A stretch of 14,414 nt of DNA from an uncultured Eubacteriales bacterium. GTDB taxonomy: Bacteria; Bacillota; Clostridia; Oscillospirales; Acutalibacteraceae. The notes beneath the pieces are model-generated. The model was not told the origin of the DNA. It made no database searches and saw nothing but the letters and a program-made list of their open reading frames with translations. Positions 8,301-13,963 of the stretch are shown in pieces; positions within the stretch are counted from its first letter, which is position 1, and the number at the start of each line of letters is the position of its first letter. The position numbers and the translations under genes are program-made. The stretch spans positions 1-14,414 of the forward strand of contig CAQBRY010000043.1 in NCBI GenBank assembly GCA_948762645.1, given 5' to 3'.

Positions 8301-11258
8301 CCAATCGATACAGAAGGTATAAGATTTGCTCAGGATCGTACTGTGAAAGACGAAAATGGAGATGATAAGAAAGAAACAGTATATTTAAACGAAACTGAGA
8401 TAGCAGAATATTTATCTGAATTCAAATTTTACGTTATTCCGCGCAAAGGACACAATACAGATAGTTTAAATGTCACTGTAGATCCTGTAAACAGTGCGGA
8501 TATAGATTATATTGACGGCGGATATACGCTGAGTATGATTCAGGGAGACTTTTATATTAATGTTTCTAATGTAGGGAAAAACAATTATAAAGTGTCATTT
8601 GAAGGCGACGGAGCAGAGTTTTTCAATAGCAGTAATATAAAGGTAAATAATGTTTCGGTACAATATGGATCAAGTTACGAGTTTAAAATACAATCTGCTG
8701 ATGGATACGATGTGGGAAGTGGATATATACTGCACATGTATAATCCGTTAAATCCGAATGATAGAGTAACAATTAATAATAGATATAACGAGAATTCAAA
8801 AAATCAGGCAGATGGGGGTCACTTAAATGATGGTGAAGATAATGAAGGAAATCCAATAATAGGTACTGCTTTATCTGAATCCGGAAGACTTACGTATCAA
8901 ATATCCAATTTACAGGATAATATGGTTATACGTGTAGAAGATGTAGCAAAAAATAGATATAATATTTTCTTCCCAAGCGTTTTGGGAATTGAGTTTACAA
9001 ATATGAGTGATGATTCTAAAGAAGTAATCCATGGCGGAACATTCTCATTTAAGATTAAAGAACTCGAAGGATATACTATTAAGAATGTTAAAGTGTGGGC
9101 TAACTCGAATGCTGTTGACCTTATAAATGGACAATACACCATTAATGATATAATAAACGATATAGTTATTAGTGTAGATGGTGTACAGTCAACAAAGGTG
9201 GATTTTAAATTTCAGTATATTAATGGTGTAATTTATAAAGATACAAATGATGGTATTTTGTCAACATTAGATACACTGAAAATAAACAACGGTTCCAGCT
9301 ATAGTTTTAAAGTGGATTTATCTGCCGACTATTCTGATTCATTAGATAAGATGGAGGTATATGCTAATAGGGAGAAGAAAGAAGTAATTGACGGAAATGA
9401 AACTACCAAAGTAGTAAAAGAAAAAATACAAGATATAAGAGGAATATATACCGTCCAGAATATTACAGAGAGTACTACTATTACTGTAGAGAAAGTCGAA
9501 ATAAACTCTTATAATATAAAACTGACTGAAACTACTGGGATAGAGTATCTGGATAAATATGGGGATAAGAAACTTGACAAAGAGGAAAAAATAAGTCATG
9601 GCGAATCGTTTAGTTTTATGGTAAATCCTGTGAAGGGATTTATAGGTTCAGATGTTATTGTAACTGCAAAGGGGCAGAACATAGATAAAGTTCAGCTTAC
9701 ACCAATAGACGGAGTTTATACTATCGATAATGTACAGTCTGATTATACTGTTGTAGTTGAAAACGTAAATAAGGCCATATACAAAGTTGAAGTCAGATTG
9801 TTAGATGGAGTAAATCTTTTAGATGACAGCGGTAATAAACTGTCAACCAGTCTGACTGTAAAACATGGTGATGACTTATCGTTTAGACTTTCTTTAGATG
9901 AAGCATATAGTAATTCTGTACCCGAAGTTGTGGTAAAGGGAAGCAACAATAAAATTACTCCGATGGATAATGTTTATACGGTTAAGAGCATTGAAAATGA
10001 TACTATAATAGAAGTATCCAATGTTAGGAAGAATACGTATATAATTAAGTTCAAGGAGACAGAAGGAGTAATATATAAGAATGCAAAAAACAAGGTGTTT
10101 ACTGATTCTTTAGAGGTAGAATATGGTGGAAGTTTACAATTTAAAGTAGCACTTAAGGATGCTTATGATGCATCAATTCCTCTGGTACTCCTTAACGATA
10201 AGGACGCTATAACTCAAAGCGGAGGAACATATGAGCTTTTCAACGTAAGGGATAACGGAGAAATAACTGTTAAAAATGTTGTTAAAAATAATGAGAGTAG
10301 CGTAATAGAGATGGTAGAGGAAATTGATGAGCAAATAAATTCTGCTGATAATACTACGTCAGTAATAGAAGCAAGTAAGAAATATAATGCTCTTACCGAT
10401 GATGAAAAGGAACTGCTTACAAATGTTTCTAAACTTAAGAATGCTCAGGAACAGGTAGCAAAAATTCACCATACTTCTAATGGCGTAACTGTAACGGGAA
10501 TAGACTGGAATATAAAAGTTGAAGCTATACCTATGGATTACGATCAGGAGACAGTAGATAGGCTATCTGAAAAAATGGAAAGAAAATCCGTTGTATCTTT
10601 ATACGAGATTAAGCTAGTCAACACTTTAACCGGTGAGAAGTATGAAATACCTTATGGAAGTGAAGTGTCAGTATCGATTCCGGCACCTAATCTTGAAGGG
10701 TACCAAAATGAAGTTGTAGTACACGAAAATTCTGTAGGAAGTATAGAATATTTAGATGTTTTAATTAATGAAGGCACTGCAAATTTTACTACAAAATCAT
10801 TTAGTATTTTTGGAATAGCTGCTAAAGAGGTACCAAATTATTCTAAAAATTCTTCCGATGTAACTATATCTGTAGAAGGTCTTTTAAAGGATAGTGATGT
10901 CGAACTTGAAGATCTTATGTATAATGGTCTGGATTCTCAGCTTGGAGATTTAACAGGGGGATCCGGATTTGGATCTGGAAGTAATGGATCTTCAAGTGGA
11001 AACAATGGCTCATCTTCAGGTTCCGGAATCAGTGGCAATGGAAATAGCGGTAGTGGAAACAATGGAAGTAATGAATCAAATAGTTCATCTGGAGGAAACG
11101 CTGCATCTTCAGAACTTAATACCGGTATAGCCGCAGTAGACAACACATATTCATGGATAATTAATAATGAATTTATTATAGTTATATCATTGGTTGGGAT
11201 TATTGTAATAGGTGTATCGATATTTTTGATAAGAACGAGAAATAAAGAAAATTCATAA
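2385..11258 (+). CDS. Giant repeat-rich cell-surface protein (2957 aa) with C-terminal membrane anchor
   Basis: A predicted exported, surface-anchored protein, probably an adhesin or wall-spanning protein; the exact function is not recognisable. Residues 1-42 form a signal peptide (hydrophobic 21-35, cleavage near VLA-A). Residues of about 45-2636 are a chain of roughly twenty degenerate beta-rich units. Each starts with a Y-x-V-x-F strand after a V-x-K-N linker, then G-I-x-F, then H/Y-G-x-x-F-x-F-K-V, then G-Y-D, and ends in G-x-Y-T-I-x-N-I-x-x-x-I-x-V. Three units contain insertions of a second repeat type (residues 725-818, 1149-1243, 1300-1389). Residues 2637-2696 are a helical module containing YNALTDDEKELL, a motif seen in many Firmicutes surface proteins. 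Residues 2697-2815 form a C-terminal beta domain ending in FTTKSFSIFGIA. Then come a Ser/Gly/Asn linker (2858-2909) and a membrane helix (2930-2949) with tail RTRNKENS. No canonical LPXTG is present; LNTG (2911-2914) is the nearest remnant. No enzyme motif is visible. The gene is a single transcription unit with its own promoter and terminator. Confidence 0.85.
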   Translation: MESNFQKNCKTSFCGIHKDYFRFVLIFIFVFSFFVGEKVLAATDYGLEYGDNIKSCLKIYSDLGCTQEIGSHVPHSLPFDGEENGRCIQKIYVKFDANRYLLDGDPKSLLIHNRKYRYKVDGPIYSIDSYFSYSQQISPGLYEMHLSLARNLKNNGGPDYFMLEGTNLKAYYGPKLSGFNNHKGIQFYKEESCRNKIDDSHEVLNGSVIYAKVDLNTMYIIGNEDSLKVNLIYGESGYSFYTESKKVPNSDSVYKITFREENNNFVTGGQNLTIANINLTERTDYNINFKIPENMLYIYESDETGNKGSQILTKTNSYTQNILMRSRQTRYFLIMPHANEGKYIKEGSLGFSYIACGFKIASKKISSDDGGTYLVTVSDDLEYGESSRQSNVNSIFVKVDFLTRSSFYINFPSVHGIEFVDSSNITLSGKKWISDFSGEYKFSAKIDENIFQGNNLKSVKNIQFSLGDNFDMQSEYDSSTNVFSFNILSYKGKENESYTLSLLVNYNDGTKKSFVKLSIPTDNYVDTVKFYYLESNGVLSANNYRIIDEILVFPGIDFNLYVRVDVDGEYDIDTLSLKITNSTIEATSTKQEGSDYGKAYYYNKYRITSLFNDANISVELDQKKYNISLLKKIAGLEQVEYEVNYLNQNSLINHGSTSGRDYASLRKGEKINFIFKFNEKGYNQIEMENLKLNAYFTDADGSADKSKPPKQLNIGKKEEIEITDCILIDKDSQISEIKDFEVVVKESKTTEIKDLNGVVLENYKLTNEEGEEITGYKLLDGNGTVSLVTNFSLTINNNKVINIKDSDESLLENHRLVNLEYHINNEGKIDVSQKYYSEQYEVEGHHAIFEIEGVNKDKHKIEIITDDEFENENYDITQLVNILPNDIVSVVSKDEGEGQDNKYKKYVVEDQEYGSYLDFLIKFKNEEPGTGYDQSIPQVSGIMTGSTNNVNISQKADGYWRLKIAGDSTLTVNKIARNNYKVTVPQIGGITFKYKKVDKNYTGAESLEGYENFPRNSQVQVEYEDYLAIVADFDYSVGLDMDKMEINDDKITVNFDGENFKGFVVPRINNNYNLDVSVPLRSYNVSFTKIDGNMARAYDNSGNVLNIGDYPAIKLIHGSDYKFKVDVDYKYSKSQSNMEVVLLNDINSYRLKKNDEEIKTFMLEVRSGEITGIKDLDGNSDYIDYVLVNDQGEEIKISDCNLKDRDGKIITINSLDIKVKYGKVIEIKNYPNGSVLTNYTLTYHSSDEILSPDDDGNYNLSYVSASADILVRGLKLNRYNLTFQNTNLITFTEFIEDNGYKLIDESGNEVENFKIEIKEGIVKAVRDSEDRLLENYKLTDENEKEINSYKLVDKNGKDSTVKSFSILIEGGKVTKIKDTSNNLLEDNKVVIEQNIGGAKDFEKKSVIKEVTINDTFKFNYKLSEGYSLEGAEITNNGEALRKSDGIYIIYDISEDMNIVANDLSKVKYRLTFVSESGVSFTDNYGESISSVTTEYSSNYSFRVIIDNKYSQSEDNMEVYYLDSENKEVSLKRDVSGAYTVRNITSPIDIRVKGINMNVYKVSLPINSEGVIFQIGDKRSDDEDISEFEKKMNINHGENFKFSVLAATGYDVSNIQMSISSTDNKVTVDVVNDGYMIQNVSENLELAVSGVKRKSHTVTLIGDNIKFKSDAGSSAEINGGSIDYEVGQLSFIFLPEEGFEMVDDYEFNWKDIIKVSPTGFYTDQDDKPSDTSKKPVFLKRNEGDNESYTVSEVTDDITITINGAVKKKTFKVVFPDVEGIKYLKFEDGSSAEESSGNDHELPLENIVGYDDTFRFEVKAEYGYDISSMQIRYGVNNYLSAVNGMYYINNIRSNITLEVLYVNKNNYNVKFKGQNITFYDEDNKNPITDASVKYESGIFKFRLRPNIGYDLDLANVVFEINGVEYDHKKANQDPSSPIVVQGPDDSEVFTISNVNKSVTLVARGSTKQKYQIHFPIDTEGIRFAQDRTVKDENGDDKKETVYLNETEIAEYLSEFKFYVIPRKGHNTDSLNVTVDPVNSADIDYIDGGYTLSMIQGDFYINVSNVGKNNYKVSFEGDGAEFFNSSNIKVNNVSVQYGSSYEFKIQSADGYDVGSGYILHMYNPLNPNDRVTINNRYNENSKNQADGGHLNDGEDNEGNPIIGTALSESGRLTYQISNLQDNMVIRVEDVAKNRYNIFFPSVLGIEFTNMSDDSKEVIHGGTFSFKIKELEGYTIKNVKVWANSNAVDLINGQYTINDIINDIVISVDGVQSTKVDFKFQYINGVIYKDTNDGILSTLDTLKINNGSSYSFKVDLSADYSDSLDKMEVYANREKKEVIDGNETTKVVKEKIQDIRGIYTVQNITESTTITVEKVEINSYNIKLTETTGIEYLDKYGDKKLDKEEKISHGESFSFMVNPVKGFIGSDVIVTAKGQNIDKVQLTPIDGVYTIDNVQSDYTVVVENVNKAIYKVEVRLLDGVNLLDDSGNKLSTSLTVKHGDDLSFRLSLDEAYSNSVPEVVVKGSNNKITPMDNVYTVKSIENDTIIEVSNVRKNTYIIKFKETEGVIYKNAKNKVFTDSLEVEYGGSLQFKVALKDAYDASIPLVLLNDKDAITQSGGTYELFNVRDNGEITVKNVVKNNESSVIEMVEEIDEQINSADNTTSVIEASKKYNALTDDEKELLTNVSKLKNAQEQVAKIHHTSNGVTVTGIDWNIKVEAIPMDYDQETVDRLSEKMERKSVVSLYEIKLVNTLTGEKYEIPYGSEVSVSIPAPNLEGYQNEVVVHENSVGSIEYLDVLINEGTANFTTKSFSIFGIAAKEVPNYSKNSSDVTISVEGLLKDSDVELEDLMYNGLDSQLGDLTGGSGFGSGSNGSSSGNNGSSSGSGISGNGNSGSGNNGSNESNSSSGGNAASSELNTGIAAVDNTYSWIINNEFIIVISLVGIIVIGVSIFLIRTRNKENS
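4557..4838 (+). repeat. Insert A: tandem pair of the second repeat type in the giant protein
   Basis: Two copies, 4557-4709 (51 residues) and 4710-4838 (43 residues). Pattern: Y-K-L-x-D-x-x-G, then a Phe-containing strand with alternating hydrophobics, then K-V/T-x-x-I-K-D, then L-E-N-Y/H-K/R-L. Copy 1 shows TEIKDLNGVVLENYKL and copy 2 shows VINIKDSDESLLENHRL. The pair interrupts a beta unit in the loop after its third strand. Confidence 0.75.
5829..6113 (+). repeat. Insert B: tandem pair of the second repeat type
   Basis: Two copies, 5829-5981 (51 residues) and 5982-6113 (44 residues). They are more diverged than A and C: copy 1 starts YRLKKNDEE and has GEITGIKDLDG; copy 2 starts CNLKDRDGK and has GKVIEIKNYPNGSVLTNYTL. 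The pair lies in the same loop type as insert A, between MEVVLLND and the final DGNYNL strand of its host unit. Confidence 0.7.
6282..6551 (+). repeat. Insert C: tandem pair of the second repeat type
   Basis: Two copies, 6282-6428 (49 residues) and 6429-6551 (41 residues). Copy 1 starts YKLIDESGNE and ends RLLENYKLTDENEKEI; copy 2 starts YKLVDKNGKD and has GGKVTKIKDTSNNLLEDNKV. Unlike inserts A and B it sits in the first loop of its host unit, between ITFTEF and VTINDTFKF. Confidence 0.75.
7056..9191 (+). repeat. Array of alternating two-type beta units in the giant protein
   Basis: Seven consecutive units: 7056-7343, 7344-7682, 7683-7973, 7974-8282, 8283-8582, 8583-8954 and 8955-9191 (96, 113, 97, 103, 100, 124 and 79 residues). 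Odd members begin with a Pro-containing strand followed by G-[IV]-x-[FY] (SLPINSEGVIF, VFPDVEGIKY, HFPIDTEGIRF, FFPSVLGIEF). Even members begin with a shorter G-x-[NG]-x-x-F form (LIGDNIKF, FKGQNITF, FEGDGAEF) and carry a long polar loop before the last strands. The start-to-start period of the pair is 600-672 nt. Confidence 0.65.
9192..10292 (+). repeat. C-proximal run of four beta units in the giant protein
   Basis: Units at 9192-9506, 9507-9773, 9774-10031 and 10032-10292 (105, 89, 86 and 87 residues). They are compact copies that show the unit consensus best: I/V-x-H/Y/N-G-x-S/D-x-x-F, then GVYTI/NVYTV/GTYEL, then N-[VI]-x-x-x-x-[TE]-[IV]-x-V. The first resembles earlier units 7 and 9 (Y-S-x-S-x-x-x-M-E-V). 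Confidence 0.6.
10956..11111 (+). repeat. Ser/Gly/Asn-rich low-complexity linker
   Basis: About 52 residues made almost only of Ser, Gly and Asn. It separates the C-terminal beta domain from the membrane helix of the giant protein, as in wall-spanning stalks. The DNA repeats simple words such as GGAAACAATGG and GGATCT, so its length may vary between strains. Confidence 0.75.
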
Positions 11259-11281
11259 TATTATATTTAAGCATGTAAGAT

Positions 11282-11317
11282 AAAGTTGAGATAAGATTTA
11301 TTTTATCTCAACTTTTT
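11282..11317 (+). terminator. Intrinsic terminator of the giant surface protein gene
   Basis: A perfect 13-bp stem: AAAGTTGAGATAA (11282-11294) pairs with TTATCTCAACTTT (11303-11315) around an 8-nt loop, and the T run ends at 11317. It lies 23 nt after the stop codon. The 5' arm begins with three A, so it could also work for transcription from the right, although no gene there needs it. Confidence 0.92.
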
Positions 11318-11337
11318 AGTATTTTATGACTATTAAA

Positions 11338-11366
11338 TTGAAATTTTGGCAAAATAGGTATAGAAT
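11338..11366 (+). promoter_or_regulatory. Promoter of the phosphoglucomutase gene
   Basis: TTGAAA (11338-11343) and TAGAAT (11361-11366) with a 17-nt spacer. Transcription would start near 11373, about 29 nt before the TTG start. It follows directly on the terminator, so this gene is likely transcribed independently of the surface protein gene. Confidence 0.6.
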
Positions 11367-11401
11367 ATTTAAATATTTATAATATAAAAAGGTGATTTTA
11401 A

Positions 11402-13078
11402 TTGGAAAATATAAAAAATATTTTTGAAATATGGAAAAATAATGTTACTGAAAAAAAATATAAAGAGATGCTACAGAATTTAAATCAGGAAGAAATGTAT
11501 GAAAGTTTTTATAAAAATTTAGAATTTGGTACGGCAGGACTTCGTGGAATAATGGGTATGGGTACGAATAGAATGAATATTTATACTGTAAGGCAGACAA
11601 CGCAAGGGTTCGCCGATTACTTGAATGATAAATATAAATCATTATTTTTATCGGTAGCTATTTCTTATGATTCTAGAAATAATTCTTATGAATTTGCAAA
11701 AGAATCTGCACGTGTTTTAGCGGCTAACAATATAAAAGTTTATATTACTGACGAATTAAAGCCCACACCGGTATTGTCTTTTGCTGTAAGGAAATTAAAT
11801 TGTCAAGGCGGTATTATGATTACTGCAAGTCACAATCCTCCTGAATATAATGGATATAAGTGCTACGGAGAAGACGGCGCCCAGATTTTAGATGACGATG
11901 CAAAAAAGATATATGAAAGTATTGAAAAAATTGACATATTTAAAGACGTAAAATTAATTGAATTTGAATCAGGAATAAAAAGTAAGAGCATAGAGTTTAT
12001 ACATGAATCTTTATACGATGAATATATTAAAGAAGTAATGAATCAGGGTATAAATAAGGATTCTTGTAGGAATTCTGACCTTTGTGTAGTTTATACTCCC
12101 TTAAATGGTGCCGGAAATAAACTCGTGAAAAAGGTTATAGATTTGATTGGCATTAAAAATTTTTATGTTGTTCCTGAGCAGGAGAATCCTGACGGTAATT
12201 TTACTACCTGTAAGTACCCGAATCCTGAATCAAGGGAATGTTTTAGCCTTGCAAAGGATTTTGCCAGGGAGAAAAAAGCTGATTTAATAATATCCACAGA
12301 TCCTGACTGCGATAGGATAGGAGTATGTGTGTTTGACGGAAAGGAATATATTTTTTTAAGCGGTAATGAAATAGGAGTATTATTAGTTTCTTATATTTTG
12401 AAATATAGAGAATTTATGGGGACTTTACCTAAAAATTCTGTTATAGTCAAGACAATTGTAAGTACAAATTTCATAGACAAAATAGCTAAGAAGTATAATT
12501 GTGAAGTTTTAAATGTGCTTACCGGATTTAAATATATTGGTAAGGAAATTCGAAAATTAGAAAAAAGTTCTGAGAGCCAGAGATATATTTTGGGATTTGA
12601 AGAAAGTCATGGATACTTGATCGGAACTTACGCTAGAGATAAGGATGCTGTGGTTGCATCAATGATGATATGTGAAATGGCAGCATTTTATAAGAAAGAA
12701 GGACTCAGTCTCCTAGATGTTTTAGAAGACATATATAAGGAATTTGGAAAGTTTTATTCAAAGAACATGAACTTAGAATTTAGTGGTAATAAAGATGACA
12801 TGAAAAAAATTAAGGCTATCATGGAAAACTTAAGGAAAAATCCTTTAAAATCGATCGGAGGATTAGAAGTAAACAATATTTTAGATTTTATGGATTGCTA
12901 TAATAAAGATTTTCCAAAAGCAAATGTCATACGTTTTGAATTAGATAACGATAATGTTTTAATAGTTAGGCCTTCTGGTACTGAGCCTAAAATAAAGATT
13001 TATATTATGTCAGGAAGCCTTGAAACCGTAAATAATATATCTAAAGATATTAACAATATACTTTTGCAAAAACCATAA
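11402..13078 (+). CDS. pgcA: Alpha-phosphoglucomutase / phosphomannomutase (phospho-sugar mutase)
   Basis: A 558-residue alpha-D-phosphohexomutase, the length expected for the Firmicutes PgcA type. It interconverts glucose-1-phosphate and glucose-6-phosphate in the cytoplasm via a phosphoserine intermediate, feeding UDP-glucose for glycolipid and envelope polysaccharide synthesis; mannose phosphates may also be substrates. All four diagnostic sites are intact: catalytic Ser143 in TASHNPP, the Mg-binding loop D300-P-D302-C-D304-R, the sugar-specificity loop GFEESHGY (398-405), and the phosphate-binding loop RPSGTEPK (523-530). FGTAGLRGIMG near residue 43 is also typical. The start is TTG 11402 with GGTGAT (11391-11396) about 6 nt upstream; no better ATG is nearby. 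It has its own promoter. The TauE/SafE pair follows after 63 nt. PgcA and phosphomannomutase activity cannot be separated from sequence alone. Confidence 0.92.
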   Translation: MENIKNIFEIWKNNVTEKKYKEMLQNLNQEEMYESFYKNLEFGTAGLRGIMGMGTNRMNIYTVRQTTQGFADYLNDKYKSLFLSVAISYDSRNNSYEFAKESARVLAANNIKVYITDELKPTPVLSFAVRKLNCQGGIMITASHNPPEYNGYKCYGEDGAQILDDDAKKIYESIEKIDIFKDVKLIEFESGIKSKSIEFIHESLYDEYIKEVMNQGINKDSCRNSDLCVVYTPLNGAGNKLVKKVIDLIGIKNFYVVPEQENPDGNFTTCKYPNPESRECFSLAKDFAREKKADLIISTDPDCDRIGVCVFDGKEYIFLSGNEIGVLLVSYILKYREFMGTLPKNSVIVKTIVSTNFIDKIAKKYNCEVLNVLTGFKYIGKEIRKLEKSSESQRYILGFEESHGYLIGTYARDKDAVVASMMICEMAAFYKKEGLSLLDVLEDIYKEFGKFYSKNMNLEFSGNKDDMKKIKAIMENLRKNPLKSIGGLEVNNILDFMDCYNKDFPKANVIRFELDNDNVLIVRPSGTEPKIKIYIMSGSLETVNNISKDINNILLQKP

Positions 13079-13099
13079 ATAAGGTTTTTAAGTATAATA

Positions 13100-13135
13100 T
13101 ACCCCTTTTATATTAAGAATAATGTAAAAGGGGTA
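13100..13135 (+). promoter_or_regulatory. Inverted repeat sequestering the Shine-Dalgarno of the first TauE/SafE gene
   Basis: TACCCCTTTTA (13100-13110) pairs perfectly over 11 bp with TAAAAGGGGTA (13125-13135) around a 14-nt loop. No T run follows on either strand, so it does not look like a standard terminator. The 3' arm contains AAAGGGG, the ribosome binding site 8 nt before GTG 13142. Folding would hide the site, so a translational control hairpin is plausible. A TATAAT at 13093-13098 just upstream lacks a convincing -35 box. Confidence 0.5.
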
Positions 13136-13141
13136 ATTAAT

Positions 13142-13504
13142 GTGGAGAAGAGAAAATTGTTGGCCGTGACTTCAATAGGGATATTTTCAGGATTTCTTAA
13201 TGGACTTTTAGGAGCGGGAGGAGGAATGATAATAGTCCCTATGCTCACTAAATTTATAGGTATAGACAGGAAAACAGCACATGCAAATGCTGTATTTATA
13301 ATATTTGTTTTGTGCATCGTAAGTTCAATGCTTTACCTTAATTCTCATATATTTAGTTATTATGAAGTTCTGCCATATTTACCTTTAGGTATAGTTGGTT
13401 CTATTTTAGGGTCATATTTATTGCCGAAAATTGATAAAAAGGTATTAAGAATTATGTTTGGTATTTTTAGTATTTGGGCTGCGTTTAGGTTGATAGTGCG
13501 ATGA
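13142..13504 (+). CDS. TauE/SafE-family half-length membrane transporter, first half
   Basis: A 120-residue membrane protein of the TauE/SafE (TSUP, former DUF81) family. These export or import small anions such as sulfite, sulfoacetate or other organosulfur compounds; the substrate here is unknown. Full-length members have about 250 residues with two homologous halves. This protein matches the N-terminal half: the signature GFLNGLLGAGGGMIIVPML (about residues 17-35) followed by HANAVFI, then further hydrophobic segments near 48-65 and 74-95. The start is GTG 13142 with AAAGGGG 8 nt upstream. An ATG at 13140 overlaps it but is out of frame and stops after nine codons. The stop overlaps the next gene's start by ATGA (13501-13504), implying translational coupling. 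Confidence 0.8.
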   Translation: MEKRKLLAVTSIGIFSGFLNGLLGAGGGMIIVPMLTKFIGIDRKTAHANAVFIIFVLCIVSSMLYLNSHIFSYYEVLPYLPLGIVGSILGSYLLPKIDKKVLRIMFGIFSIWAAFRLIVR

Positions 13505-13890
13505 CAAATATATTAATAAGTTCTGTTTTCGGATTTTTTTCCGGTATGTTAGGAGCAATGGGCCTTGGTGGGGGCGGAGTACTTATATTATGCCTTACTG
13601 TGTTTGATAATATTGAACAATTAAGAGCTCAGGGGATCAATTTGCTTTTTTTTATACCTATATCTTTTGTTGCGATAATATTTTATATTAAGAAAAAGCT
13701 TATATCATGGGAAATCATTGTGCCTTGTATTTTAATTGGTATTCCTTGTGCCTTATTAGGGTTTTATATTTCCCAGTTTCTTGATAAAGGACTGCTTTCA
13801 AAGATTTTTGCTTTACTTTTGTTAATAATAGGATTATTGCAATTGTTCAAAAATGATAATAATAGCCAGCAAAATCATCGAATTTTATAG
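13501..13890 (+). CDS. TauE/SafE-family half-length membrane transporter, second half
   Basis: A 129-residue membrane protein that repeats the family signature: GFFSGMLGAMGLGGGGVLIL (about residues 11-30), then a QGINLLFFIP segment matching the HANAVFI region of the partner, then hydrophobic segments near 75-92 and 97-116. The C-terminus is a polar tail, NDNNSQQNHRIL. It overlaps the preceding gene by 4 nt (ATGA). The two proteins together equal one full TauE/SafE transporter, so a heterodimer is the likely functional form. Because it has its own start codon and a full signature, this looks like a stable split arrangement, not a recent frameshift. There is no clear terminator after it; the kinase promoter begins 6 nt after the stop. 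Confidence 0.8.
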   Translation: MTNILISSVFGFFSGMLGAMGLGGGGVLILCLTVFDNIEQLRAQGINLLFFIPISFVAIIFYIKKKLISWEIIVPCILIGIPCALLGFYISQFLDKGLLSKIFALLLLIIGLLQLFKNDNNSQQNHRIL

Positions 13891-13896
13891 CTAATA

Positions 13897-13927
13897 TTGA
13901 CATATATATATATATATATATTATAAT
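13897..13927 (+). promoter_or_regulatory. Promoter of the kinase-like gene with an AT-repeat spacer
   Basis: A perfect TTGACA (13897-13902) and a perfect TATAAT (13922-13927) are separated by 19 nt. The spacer consists only of alternating T and A. The 19-nt spacing is 2 nt, exactly one repeat unit, longer than the optimal 17. The leader from about 13934 to ATG 13964 is about 30 nt. Confidence 0.65.
13902..13921 (+). repeat. (AT)10 dinucleotide microsatellite
   Basis: Ten uninterrupted AT units fill the spacer between the -35 and -10 boxes of the kinase-like gene's promoter, beginning with the last base of TTGACA. Such tracts change length by slippage during replication. Confidence 0.95.
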
Positions 13928-13963
13928 TAAATTGTAAATATTTAATAAAAAGTGGTGATTAAA

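Noticed and set aside
8897..9949. Several 68-85-codon open frames on the minus strand inside the giant gene
   Set aside because: They are antisense shadows of the repeat coding sequence, without ribosome binding sites or recognisable products.
4557..10292. CRISPR array or tandem DNA satellite within the giant gene
   Set aside because: The repetition is in the protein pattern, with lengths in codons and low DNA identity; there are no identical short repeats with regular spacers.
10937..11146. Minus-strand frame rich in Pro, Leu, Asp and Glu opposite the linker
   Set aside because: Its composition is just the complement of the Ser/Gly/Asn linker codons.
2385..11258. InlB-type (Listeria-Bacteroides) B-repeat assignment for the beta units
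   Set aside because: The characteristic GYTFxGW ending and the conserved Trp are missing; only the general Y-x-V-x-F start and the YG-x-x-F spacing resemble it.
13100..13135. Inverted repeat after pgcA as an intrinsic terminator
   Set aside because: No T run follows on either strand, and the 3' arm is the ribosome binding site of the next gene.
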